In this document: piece by piece, positions 22,919 through 33,900 of the stretch
Layout of the letters: the number at the start of each line of letters is the position of its first letter
How positions within the stretch are numbered: the first letter of the stretch is position 1
The notes under the pieces: generated by a model
What the model was told of the DNA's origin: nothing
Database searches by the model: none
Seen by the model: only the letters and a program-made list of their open reading frames with translations
Source: Haematococcus lacustris
Taxonomy: Eukaryota; Chlorophyta; Chlorophyceae; Chlamydomonadales; Haematococcaceae
Length of the DNA stretch: 64,000 bases
NCBI GenBank assembly: GCA_030144725.1
Contig: JASKMD010000029.1
Coordinates: 2,780,346 to 2,844,345, forward strand
Direction: 5' to 3'
Position numbers and translations under genes: made by a program

Positions 22919-25033
22919 ATGGCGCCGAAAAGAAAGCTAGAGGCAAATGGTAGGCAGCGTCCAGTCCAGGACGACGATAAGGATGATGACAGCGAGCAAA
23001 CCTCTGACAGCGGGGAGGACACCAGTAGCGGCGCCAGTGGCAGCAGCTTTCCCAGCGAAGACGAAGAGGAGGACTCTGGCTCAGCCGCCGACTCAGATGA
23101 GGACCACGACGTGAGCGAGATCCGCGTAGAATTCCAATTCTTCGGTCCTGAAGAGAAGGACTTCCTGGGACTAAAAACCCTGCTGTCCTCCTACCTGAAT
23201 GGAGAGCAGTACGACTCAACAGGGCTGGTCGATGCAATCATTTCGGAGGTACGACGCTGGCGGCAACAAAAAGTAAACTAACCCAGCCCACTACTCACAA
23301 CACACCTGCCTGCATAGGGCGATGTAGGGTCTGTGGTGAAAACTGACGAGGACGACGATCCCATTGCAGTAATGGCTGTTCTGAATACAACTCAGTACAA
23401 GGACGCTGCGTTCATGCAGCAACTTCGGCAGTTCATGCTGGGAAATGCATCTGCATATTCCCAACAACTTGCCCAGGTAAGCAATGTCTTGTGCATTAGG
23501 CTGCAGCACATCATGTTGGCACAGTCGCTGTTAACACGTGCACTGCTTGTGTGTTGCATACTATGTTGTTCATCAGCAAGGCTTGCCAAACCCGATGGAC
23601 CAATGATTAAACCACGTATTTGCTACTTCTGAATATCCTTGACGATTCATCTACCACCAAGAAATGAGGTTCATTCATTTGATGCACACCACCTGTAGCC
23701 GAAGCAATACATGCTTGCTTCGCATGCTTAGCACACTGCCATGCCATGCCAGGCTGATGTAATGATGTAATAAGAGTGCCTTGCTGCTCACATGTTGGGC
23801 GCCCTGCTCAATGCTCATGCTGCCCCCCGTTTTCCTGACCTCAGTGTAGTCCTTGGACGGCCCGGGCACAGGCCTGCTCATCAACGAGCGTCTCCTGAAC
23901 TCCCCACCCAGCTTGGCCCCCCCTCTACTTCAGTTCCTTCTTAACGAGATTAAGAGCAGGGCAGCACAAGGTACGACAGAGGCGCAAACTGAGCCTGAGA
24001 CATTGTGTGTGTTGTGGGATGTGAGCAAGCATCGGCATCGCGTATTACAATCTGCAGATGATGAGGACGCAAAGAATTTCCAGTATCAGCGGCTGCTGCT
24101 CATGACCCGCATCTTTGTCGACAACAGTGTTGGCGGCGTGCCTGTCCTGCGCAGCTCTGGTGCACCTGCACCCTCAGCAGCAGGGGTGACCAAACACACA
24201 AAGCCTGGCAGCAGTGCTAGTAGAAGTGTCCCTCAGACAGCTCAAGTTAGCCAGGTGAGGTCGAGAAGCGTTTTTTGAAAGCCATGGCAGCAGCAGCATT
24301 ACCTGGGAACACAGAACCATACTGAAGCTTCTGCTGCTCTGCTTGCAGGCTCGTACTGAAGTGCCTCAGTCTGCCCTTGTCTTCACTCGACCTGAAGACG
24401 AGTACCTGCATGCTCAATGTGACTGGCACTTCATCTTCCCTGTACCTGATCGACCAATCACCAAAGACGGGCTGGTTGCACATAGGCTGGTCATGCAGGT
24501 GAGTTCCTGTCCTTCATCATCCCTGTTTTGTTCCATGCTTATTGTGGATGGCCCACTAGCTGCTGTGATTTGAGCCTCTTCGTCCTTTCTTACACCCATA
24601 CACCCCTCACAACTGTAATGGCATGGGTGCAGCATACCCCTCTGCTTCATAGTTGTGCTGGACAACAGAGTTGCTCATGGACGCTGTGGCTGTATAGACT
24701 ATGCAACATGCTATGAACCACGCAGTGATTGGCCAATGTTATTGTAATCATACACTGCAGGTGCAAATGGCAAAGGTGCTCACAGCACAGAAGGAACTTG
24801 ACGAGGTTGTGGGTAACATGGCTGCGGGCTTCAGTGGAAGGGCGGAAGGCCATGAGGACGCAGCCAGCCCAGCTGCTGATGAATCCAGCAGAGCTGGACC
24901 TTCACAAGTTGAGCGTGCACAAGCTCAAGTAACACGACTGACCGCTGAAGCTCTTGAGGCTGCAGCTGCTGCTGGGGCTGGACCATTGGCAAGGCAAGGC
25001 GGCAAGAAGAAAAAGCGAAGGCAGGCAGCTTGA
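22919..25033 (+). CDS. BCCIP: BCCIP/Bcp1-family protein, 5 exons
   Basis: Exons: 22919-23248, 23318-23476, 23850-24254, 24349-24498, 24761-25033; each is a whole number of codons, and the total is 438 residues. The family core is recognisable: VEFQFFGPEEKDFLGLKTLL (exon 1), GSVVKTDEDDDPIAVMAVLN (exon 2), GTGLLINERLLNSPP (exon 3), and an EDEYLHAQCDWHFIFPVP strand (exon 4). BCCIP binds BRCA2 and p21 in animals, and yeast Bcp1 is a nuclear chaperone/export factor for ribosomal protein uL14; the algal role is inferred from the family. The N-terminus is basic then strongly acidic (Asp/Glu/Ser-rich, residues about 15-70). The C-terminus has a coiled-coil-like Ala/Glu stretch and a KKKKRR tail suited to nuclear import. 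It is longer than animal or yeast members (about 280-320 residues) at both ends. An in-frame ATG exists 63 nt upstream at 22856; 22919 was chosen for the MAPKRK start. Confidence 0.9.
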
Positions 25034-25440
25034 CCGTGCATTGTATTGGAGCAGCTGGGGTATCGTATGTGTGGATGTCTGCCTGTTGTTCAGAGCACAT
25101 GACCCTTCCCTCGTGCTGTGATATAGTACAGGTTCTGTAGTGCTGGGGAGGTATGGAAATGAGTGAGCTGGGGCTCCAGGCATGATAGGTCCATGTAGCC
25201 ATGACCATCTCGTTTGAGGCGGCATACGAGAATCAATTTAACAAGACGTCGTCTTTCAGCCCCATGTGCGAACGCAGCCAACACTTGCTGGGCCAGAATA
25301 GAGCACTACACCGTTGCATAGAGCATAGCCTGGGAAGGCACGGAGCCCAACAAGCTCCTGTTGCATGGGTGGCGGTGATGAGTCGACTGCGATGGCATCA
25401 GCATCTTGACGCAAGTGAAGCACCCAGAGTGGGAGCTCCC

Positions 25441-25680
25441 ATCTAGGGCTGGACCGTGACACAAACTTCCAGCGCATTGGGGAGAGCATGCAGCGCCCCC
25501 TGGAGCTGTGCAGCTGGAGGGACCGTGAGTCTCTGCCCCTCGTTGGCAAGGAGTATCAGCAGGGCTACAAGCTGGTCAATGACCGGCTGCCCAAGGGCAG
25601 GCAGTGGTTGCACTGGGGTGCAGAGTACCGACCGGGTATTGATGGCCCGTAACAACCCATAGGGCTTAGCATGTTTACAC
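25441..25680 (+). pseudogene. TnpB/Fanzor-like 3' fragment, copy G
   Basis: It starts at LDRDTN. Twelve nucleotides coding for the next four motif residues are missing, so it reads LDRDTNFQRIGESM, then the family tail to a stop near 25662 and the common 3' sequence TTAGCATGTTTACACAG. It lies between BCCIP and the 33-kb transposon nest. Confidence 0.6.
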
Positions 25681-25813
25681 AGTGGAATAGGGTTGTCCGC
25701 AAGTTCGCCTGGGACTGAGAGGGCGAAGCTCTCCGTGAGCGGTAGCACATAAGCAGCTGTAGAGAGTTAGAGGCGAGCAAGTCAACTCTGCCCCATAACT
25801 CTGTTCCGACAAT

Positions 25814-25833
25814 CACTAATAGCCAGGGTTTGA
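25814..25833. repeat. Target-site duplication of the LINE, left copy
   Basis: CACTAATAGCCAGGGTTTGA here and CACTAACAGCCAGGGTTTGA at 58775-58794 differ at one base. They bracket the LINE's 3' tail (left) and its truncated 5' end (right). Confidence 0.8.
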
Positions 25834-25906
25834 TGATGTGGCTTACACCTAAAAAAAGATCATCGATTCATGATGATGTGGCTTACACCGCTTAAGCCGT
25901 CAGCCG

Positions 25907-27854
25907 TTAGGCTGCTAGGCCGCCCTCCCCCTCTAGGGGTTCGGGACTTTCTGTAACGCACTTCAAAGCAAGGTGCACAAACAAAGGTGCACATGGGCTC
26001 AACATGAAGTCATGCAAATTCTCATTATTGTTCTGTAAAGTCATGGCAAACTCCGCCTGCTGTCTGATGGAACTCGTGGCAGTGCACTCGAATATGAAAT
26101 GCATGGCGTCATCCACTACCCCCTCTATGCATCTGGTGCATGTGCGATCAATGATAGTTACCCCCTCAAACCGAGCCTTCTCCACCCCCAGACCACTGTT
26201 GCCTAACCTGAACCTAGTCAAGCTCGTGCGAACTTCTGTAGATAGTTGTCTGTTAAGCAGGTGTGGTGCCATGTGATTGATGCCAATGCCGTCCCCATGC
26301 TTGAACCATGCAGCATACGAACATCTCTCCCGATGCACCGTCTCAGGCAGTCTAGGGTCTCCCTCAAGCACAACCCAACGCCTCCCCCACCTCTCGAGCC
26401 ACTTCACTTCCATAGCCTTGGTGCCTAGGACCATGTCCGGGCTCAAGGTGAACTCACCCCCCATCAGCTCTCTGGCGGCAAGCTGGAACTGAGCACTCCA
26501 GCTGGCCTGGCAACCCCTGCCTAACTCCACATCTGCCTTGATGACCCTCATTAGCAGGTCACTGTGGGATAGTCTGGCAGTGTTCCAGAACTTGCATGCA
26601 GTCCTAAGCCAGTAAAGTTGGAGGGGCAGCTGCCCCAACTCATGCAGCACCATCAGGCCTGACACTGAGCCACGTACCCTGGCAGCAAACCTGAGAAAGC
26701 TGAGCATGCGTGTTTGCACTGGGTTGGAGAGCTGCATACCGTGCCCAAGGAAGGCAGTGCCCCATACCTGGCTGCCATACAGCCCTAAGGGAGCACAAAC
26801 GCTCTAATGAGGTGACACAGGGCATAGGGATCATGCAGGACCCCATACTCTCTAGCACGCTTGCACGCCTGGCGCATGGCGAGGAACATGCCAGCCCTCA
26901 TATGAGTGGCAGCAAAAGAAGGGGTGGCGCTGGGGTTGAAGTGCATGCCTAAGTACTTGAACTCTCTCACCACAGGCAGGATCTCATGCTTGTACCCAAT
27001 CCTAGGTGCTGCAGTTTGTGAGTTGCCATTGAAGACCATCACCTTTGACTTTCCCACATTGACTGTAAGGTGTTTCCTGTCTGCAAAGCCTTGTAGCTGG
27101 CAGACCAGCCGCTGCAGCCCGTGGGACGAGGTGCTCAGGTCAGGTCATCAGCATACATGAAGTGGGTGACAGGTGTGCCTTGCACTCTCACAGCATCAAC
27201 AGGCCCCAGGAATTCCTTACTAATGTCGTGAACATAGAGAGCAAACAAGAGTGGGCTGATGGGGCAGCCTTGCTTGACACCTTGGTCCGGAGTCACTGGG
27301 GGGGTGCGGTGGGGGCCATCTATCAGCACATAGCTATCATCCCTATACAGACCCTCCAGGCAGGCAAGCAAGGGCTGTGGCAGCTTGACCCCAACCCGTA
27401 AGTGCTCCCACAATTGTTGTCGAGGTATGTGGTCATAGGCCTGTTTGAAGTCAATGAAGGCAGTGTAAAGCTTGCGGTGCTTGGCATCTGCGCTAGCCTT
27501 TTGAGCGTGGACAAGATGGCGCAGAATGAACATGGGTTGCATGGTGCTGCGTCCCGGGATGAACCCAAACTGCTCAGCTGGCAGCACTTTGTGTGTCATG
27601 CACCAGGCAGTCAGCACGTGCCGCAAAACGTTAGCATACAGGCGGTACAACACACTACTCACAGCAAGCATTCAGTACTTGTTGGGGTCTGTGGGGTCTG
27701 TGTCCTTCAAGAGGGGGCTGATTCTAGCTACCTTCCAAGCCGCTGGGATCCCAGTGCGCATCATGCTGTGAAACCATGTGGCAAGCAGAGGGAGCAACAA
27801 GTATGTGGTAACACCCTCCTCAACTGTGCGGGCGTGCTTGATGAAGGGGGCTGG
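25907..27854 (-). pseudogene. LINE reverse transcriptase and C-terminal zinc finger (frameshifted)
   Basis: RT landmarks: QFGFIPGRSTMQPMF, AFIDFKQAYDHI, GVKQGCPISPLLFALYVHD and the active-site FMYADDLT (near 27150). GKSKVMVFNG and REFKYLG follow, then a long region with a CTRCIEGVVDDAMHFIFEC zinc-binding motif near the end. Defects: a stop at 27674-27672 before MLAV, a one-base shift right after YADDLT (about 27137), and another near 26780. The last piece ends at a stop at 25907. Non-functional. Confidence 0.85.
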
Positions 27855-28310
27855 TGCAACAGTTGTAATGCGTGGGCCCGGAAAACTCGTAAATGCAAGC
27901 GCTAATGGTCTAAGGACTTCTTTCAGCCTAAGGACGGCCTCTAGAAGTCTCGTAGCGTTAACTACGGCTAGGGTCTCAGCTTAACGCCGGAGCTAGAACT
28001 GCTATGGCTGACTTACTATTGCCTGTAAAGCAACAGCGACCGAATTCACTAAGAACCGTGGAGAACCGTAGGACCGTAGGTGTTAGAGGCAGACCGACCG
28101 TAACCGTTAGAAAGGAGTCTTACAATGTTCCGTGTACAAAGGACTATTGTGGTTCAGTTCTCTTCTCTCCTCCGTAAACACTACAACAACTCGCTTAAAA
28201 CCTACCGACATCATTCAGTGAGAAACAACGTCATTAGGCAACGTGGCACTTCATGTAAAAGAAAACAGCATTTGTTCATGCATCCTACCGTGCAGTCGTG
28301 TACTCTTACA
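27855..28310 (-). repeat. 3' LTR of element C
   Basis: 456 bp, identical by eye to 50723-51178. The polypurine tract lies immediately before it (28323-28311, minus strand). Confidence 0.95.
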
Positions 28311-28441
28311 CTCTCCCCCACTTGGAGAGAGCTTCGTCCCGAAGCGTGCAGTTGAAAGTGCTATGTGTGTGCCATGCAACCAACAGTGTGACAACAACAG
28401 ACAGGCAAGCATGTGTTCAAACAACCCTATCTAACCCTAAC

Positions 28442-28758
28442 CTACGCTGGCTGCATCCATCCTTTGGGCTGCTTGGTGCGGAAAGCATATGCTCGTAACA
28501 ACTTCTTGAGGACGTTCTGGGTCAAGTCTTCTTGTAGTTGTGCCAGAGGCACCCAACTGTTCTCGTGTTCAGGGTGGCCAAGCCACTTCACTTGCAGCTG
28601 GAGTTTACCGCGCTGGAAGCGGTGGTTGCGGAAGGCTTCTACGTGGTAATGCTCTTCACCGTCGATGATGTCTGGCTCGGGCGGAGGGGCGGGGTTGCGA
28701 GTGGGGAAACGCGCACTGCCGTCGTGGTGCAACTTGACGTGCGACACGTGTACAACCG
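28442..28758 (-). CDS. C-terminal chromodomain of element C pol (separated by insertion A)
   Basis: This is the last part of the C polyprotein after element A: HVSHVKLHHDG, then HYHVEAFRNHRF and LQVKWLGHPEHENSWVPL, the aromatic-cage and core positions of a chromodomain, ending at 28442. Chromodomains of chromoviruses direct integration to histone-marked chromatin. It follows directly on the C integrase that stops at 34967; the sequence is intact apart from A. Confidence 0.9.
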
Positions 28759-28760
28759 GG

Positions 28761-28967
28761 TGTAGCGAACGGCTCCTCGAAGCCTAGCTCGCCTCACGGT
28801 ACTTCTGTACTGCAGTGTGACATGGTGGGCGAAAGGGGCAGGTGGGCCTTCGTGCACACCTGCTTCAGAGGTTCGACTCCTCGGGGGAAACGTTCTAAAC
28901 CCTGGCCGTGTCACGCTGTGGGAAAGAGGTGGTTATCGGTTATCGGCGCTGCTCTTAGCACGCTACA
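28761..28967 (+). repeat. 5' LTR of element A
   Basis: 207 bp, TGTAGCGAAC...CACGCTACA. It is followed after three bases by TGGTTTCCGACC (28971-28982), the likely primer-binding site. Confidence 0.95.
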
Positions 28968-29016
28968 TTTTGGTTTCCGACCGACGTTGTACTAACGCCA
29001 CTTTCCCTCTGAGCAA

Positions 29017-30861
29017 ATGACTGCCAACAAGGAGCCTCCTCCTGGAGGCGATAAACGACCGGAGCGTTCTGCTCCTGGGGGCCAAACTCCTGGCTCCCCG
29101 CCCCCAGCGACTCCGAACGCCACTACTGGTGCTCCAGCAGGAGTCCCTGCTGCGACTGGGGTGCCAACTACTGGCACGGTGGTATCTATTACTGCCCCCG
29201 TTCTTCCTGTGCCTATCACGAGCCCCGCCTTCGCGGAAATCGAGAGGGTTACTGGTCTACCCCCCGCCCAGGCAATGGATCTGCTGAAGAACGTGCTGCA
29301 GACTCTGAACGCCATGACCTCCGCTCAGCCTCCAGCTACCACGGCGCCCCCGACTGCGGTGGTCCCTGGAGTTGGACCGCTGTCGTATGCAGGAGCCCTG
29401 ACAGCTGCCCCGATCTTGCCTGAAACTGGCACCTCTGCCGCAGCCGCGCAAGCTGATGAGATCCAGAGGCTGCGCCAGCAGCTGGTGGGGGCAAACGCAA
29501 ATCTGCAAGCGTCCCAGAACGAGGCTGTCAGGGTCCGAGCCGAACTCGCTGAGATGGAGCGCCTTCAAAGCCTGCAGAACGCGTTGGTGGGTGGTGAGCC
29601 AGCTATATCTGCAATCCGCAACCAGTACTCACAGTCAGCCAGACCTGCTGTGAATGGTAGTAGTGGCATTTCTGCTGCCCTAGTCGCACCTGTTGCACCT
29701 GCTTCATCGGGCACTGCTACTCCTGCCGCACCTACTGCGCCACCTGCAGCACCAGCAGGACAACTGCCGTTGTCTCAGGTTGCTGTGCCTGTCACTGTGC
29801 CAGCCTCCCTGCCCAGGATAAAGGTTCCAGGTCCTGACAAGTGGACAGATCAGTGCCTGGCCACATCCAGGGTTGCAGAAATCTTCTGTGAAGACCTTGA
29901 GGTTCATTGTGCATATCTGCGCATTGATCCTGCTGATGCATTGCCCAATTTCCTGTCTGGCAGGGCACGTGAGGTGTGGTACCCTGCTACTAGGAATGCA
30001 CACATTCTTGCTCATGGCACTAGGCCAACCTGGGCCCACCTGCGTGCTTCTTTCAAGGAGATGGCTGGTGACGATTTGCGTAATGAATCAGACGTGCACC
30101 GCAGGAAGCTGTTGGATCCTGGTGCCCTACGCATGTCAGCAGGTTCCACCCTGAACTCCTACATCACGGAGTTCCGTAACACTCTGACAGTGGCCGGTGC
30201 CACATGCATGGCACCCTCCATGCTTGTTGCCACTTTCATCAGGGGCCTCACCCCTGAACTGCAGTCTCGTGTGGTGCATGATCTTGCACTTATGCCTGAC
30301 CCTAACCTGGTTGATGCCATTCAGGCTGCTGTGAATGCACAGAAGGTTTTGTTTGCAGTGGCCACTAATCAAGTGGGCCGTCGTCCACCTGCACCTGTGG
30401 CTGCCTTCGTGCCCCGTAAGCAGATGGACCGTATTCGAGGCTTCACCGCCCCTGCTGGAGGATGTCTTCCTGCGGCCCCTCGTGGCCCCTACTGGGATGT
30501 CAGTAGCAGCAGCAGCAGTGGCCACCGTGGAAGTCGCCACAGCAGCCAGGGTGGTGGACGTCCTCCACGGCCCCCTCCTCCTGCTGCCCCTGTGTCTGAT
30601 GCCCCTCCCAGGCCACCTCCTGGTCACGCCTGCCACCACTGCTGGAACCCCGCCCATTTCAGGGACTACTGCAACCTGAAGCACCTGTCAGCTGAGGAGG
30701 CCCGCCGGGTCTCTGGGTTCCCCCGTCCCTCCTCCCTGGGTCCTCCTTCTGGTCATGGTGCTGGGGACCGTCCTCCCCGGGGCCCAGGCAAGCGTGACCG
30801 CAGCCCCCCAGGCAAGGGTGGATGGAAGCAGCAGGGCAGCAAGGGTGACCGCCGCCGCTGA
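29017..30861 (+). CDS. gag: Gag of element A
   Basis: 614 residues from an ATG about 50 nt after the LTR. The Pro/Thr/Ala-rich N-terminus is followed by a coiled-coil segment (about residues 145-190: EIQRLRQQLVGANANLQ). Then comes the Ty3-type capsid fold (KVPGPDKWTDQCL, FLSGRAREVWY, SYITEFRNTL, FIRGLTPELQSRV), and a Gly/Arg/Pro-rich tail with one CCHC knuckle (CHHCWNPAHFRDYC). It forms the particle and packages RNA. The frame ends at a single UGA (30859-30861); the next 23 codons are open in the same frame up to the first pol ATG, so readthrough would make Gag-Pol. Confidence 0.93.
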   Translation: MTANKEPPPGGDKRPERSAPGGQTPGSPPPATPNATTGAPAGVPAATGVPTTGTVVSITAPVLPVPITSPAFAEIERVTGLPPAQAMDLLKNVLQTLNAMTSAQPPATTAPPTAVVPGVGPLSYAGALTAAPILPETGTSAAAAQADEIQRLRQQLVGANANLQASQNEAVRVRAELAEMERLQSLQNALVGGEPAISAIRNQYSQSARPAVNGSSGISAALVAPVAPASSGTATPAAPTAPPAAPAGQLPLSQVAVPVTVPASLPRIKVPGPDKWTDQCLATSRVAEIFCEDLEVHCAYLRIDPADALPNFLSGRAREVWYPATRNAHILAHGTRPTWAHLRASFKEMAGDDLRNESDVHRRKLLDPGALRMSAGSTLNSYITEFRNTLTVAGATCMAPSMLVATFIRGLTPELQSRVVHDLALMPDPNLVDAIQAAVNAQKVLFAVATNQVGRRPPAPVAAFVPRKQMDRIRGFTAPAGGCLPAAPRGPYWDVSSSSSSGHRGSRHSSQGGGRPPRPPPPAAPVSDAPPRPPPGHACHHCWNPAHFRDYCNLKHLSAEEARRVSGFPRPSSLGPPSGHGAGDRPPRGPGKRDRSPPGKGGWKQQGSKGDRRR

Positions 30862-30930
30862 TGTGTTGCCCAACCAGCTGGCCAGGACTGTGTTGGTGCC
30901 TGTTGCCCAGTGCCCAGTGATCAGGTTGCT

Positions 30931-33900
30931 ATGCCTGAGGGACGAGCAGCAGACGATGGTGTGTTACACTTCTCGTTCCCTGGTAGAGTGAATGGCTTCG
31001 CATGTACCATGCTGTTTGACAGTGGTGCAGCAGCCAGCTTCATTAATTGTGCTGCTGTTGAGCAGTATCAGCTTGCCAGTTATAAACTGAAGCAGCCCAA
31101 GGAATTCCTTGTGGCCAATGGACAGCCTGTGGTTTGCACGCATGCATGCAGCGTACAGTTGAATGTTCAGACCCTGAGCTGCAGGGTTGAGTTGCTGGTG
31201 ATGCCAGAGATGTTCTCTGCCTTCGATGTGTTAATGGGCAGTGACTGGTTACAGTCAAATGGTGTGCTGCTAGACTACCTGGCACGTACTATTACAGTAC
31301 AGTTGGCAGCCGTGAAAACGGTGCTCAAGTGTGAGCCAGCAGCGCCCATTATGGCTCCTCATTGTGCCCATATCCTGGCTAAACACAAGCAAGCTACTGT
31401 ATCAGCAAAAGTAGCTTACAGGTGGTTAAGGAAAGGCGGCCAGTCTCTGGTTGCCCTCATCTCGTCTCAGCCCATCAACCCTACCCCAGCAAGTGTGCTG
31501 TCCGTACACCCTACCTCTACTCCAGCTAATTTGCTGTTTAACAATCCTGACCCTCACTCCCACTCAACATCCTCACCCTCTTGCCCACTTTTCCATCACC
31601 CAACCCCCGCTCCAGCTAATCAGCTGTCCCCCAATCCTGACCCTCACTCTCACTCAACATCCTTACCTCCTGCTCCCTCTATCAACTACCCTACCTCTAT
31701 ACCCCCTGCAGTTGCAGCTCAGCTGACAGCACTCATATCTGAGTACGACGATGTCTTCGCGCCCTTTAATACCCTACCCCCTCAGCGCCCAGTAGGGCAC
31801 ACCATCCCTCTTCAGCCTGGCTGTAAGCCACCAGCCTTACCATCATATAAGATGAGCCAGCCAGAGCTTCTGGAGATGAAGAAGCAGGTTGCAGCCTTCT
31901 TGGAGCAGGGCATCATTGAACCCTCCTCTTCTCCCTACGCTGCCCCTGTCCTCTTTGTCAAAAAGAAGTCAGGTGAGTTAAGGATGTGTGTAGACTATCG
32001 TCAGCTGAATAAGATCACACTTAGGGATCAGTACCCACTACCTCGAGTGGATGACCTGTTTGACAGGTTAGCCGGGTGTACAGTGTTTTCGTCACTTGAC
32101 CTGCAAGCTGGTTATCACCAGATCAGGATCCCTGATGAGGATGTCCCTAAGACAGCCTTCAGGACACCCAGTGGCCTATATCAGTTTAAGGTCCTATGCT
32201 TTGGATTAACCAATGCACCTGCCACGTTTCAACGTGTGATGAACAATGCTTTTGCCGACGTCATTAATGACTGTGCCCTTGTGTACATAGATGATATCCT
32301 CATCATGTCCAAAAACGTACCAAAACACTTCCCACATTTGAGGAGGGTTCTGGAGTTATTACGTAAGCATCAGTTTAAAGCTAAGTTATCTAAATGTGAG
32401 TTTCTTAAAACTGCACTTAAGTTCCTGGGTCACATTGTGAGTGACCAGGGCATCGCTGTTGACCCTGATAAAGTGAAGTCTATCACTTCCTGGCCTGTGC
32501 CACGCAGCCTGACTGCCATGCAGCAGTTCCTAGGTGCTGCAAATTTTGTGCGCAAATTTGTACACAACTTCAGTGCTATTTCAGCACCACTCACTGACCT
32601 GACTGGTAAAGCAGGCGCTGATTTCAATTGGCACAAGTGGCCTGATGATAAATTAAAAGCTTTTGATGCTCTTAAGCATGCTATTTCTAGAGTACCTTTA
32701 CTCAAAATCCCAGATATTACTAAACCATTTCAGGTTTACTGTGACGCCTCTTTGCAAGGCGTAGGAGCAGTGCTCATGCAAGAGGGTTATCCTCTAGCTT
32801 ATTTAAGCAAGAAGCTGATTCCAGCTGAAAAGAACTATACCACTGGTGAACAAGAATTACTTGCAATCATCACTGCATGTAAAGAGTGGCGTTGCTACCT
32901 GGAAGGTGTACCCTTCACATTGTACACAGACCACAAACCTTTGGTAGCTTTAAAAACACAGAAGGTCTTGTCCAGACGCCAAACCAGGTGGTTGGAGTTT
33001 CTCTCCCGGTATGATTTTACCATTGAGTACCTACCTGGTGATACTAACCCTGCTGACCCTCTGTCTCGCATACCTGATGCTCCTGCCAGCAACACTGTCA
33101 TGGTTATGACCAGGAGCAGGAAGCGTCTTTTGGAGGGGGAGGAAGCTGGTGTGGTGCAGCCTGCTCAGCCTGCCATTCAGCAGCCGCAGCAGGAGCCACA
33201 GCCTCAGCTGGTTTTGGAACAACCGCTGCCCCCACCTCCTTTGCCTGTGCACCCTTTGCACGCTGTCAATATGACAGAGCAGCTCCTGGCAGCGTATGCA
33301 GCAGATGAGGCCTTTGCCAGCACTGTGGATCAATATGATCTAGACAAGCATGGCCTGTATCGTACCAAGGGCAAGAATCAGATAGTGGTTCCCCACTGCC
33401 CAGATCTCAAAGCCAGGATATTGGTGGAGATGCATGATGCACAGTTTGCAGGTCATGTGGGTATTACCAAGACGCTGGAGCGTATCTCCAGGAGATTCTG
33501 GTGGCCACGCTTGAGATCTGAAGTGCGGCACTATGTGAGTAACTGTGATGCGTGCCAGCGCAACAAGTCTGTGAATACCAGACCTGGTGGATTGCTTACA
33601 CCACTGGCCATACCCTATGACAGATGGGAGTCCATGTCTATGGACTTGATCACTAAACTACCACCTGGTGATCATGGTTTCGATGCCATTGCTGTCTTTG
33701 TGGATAGGCTATCTAAGATGGTACACTTTGTTCCATGCCGTGAGTCTATGAACGCTGAGGGCTTTGCCCGCCTGTTTATTGATAATGTGTTTAAACACCA
33801 TGGAGTGCCAAGAGAAATAATCTCTGATAGGGGCTCTCACTTTACTAATCATTTCTGGGCGTCAGTTATGGCCATTCTTGGTGTAAAAGAATGTAAATCT

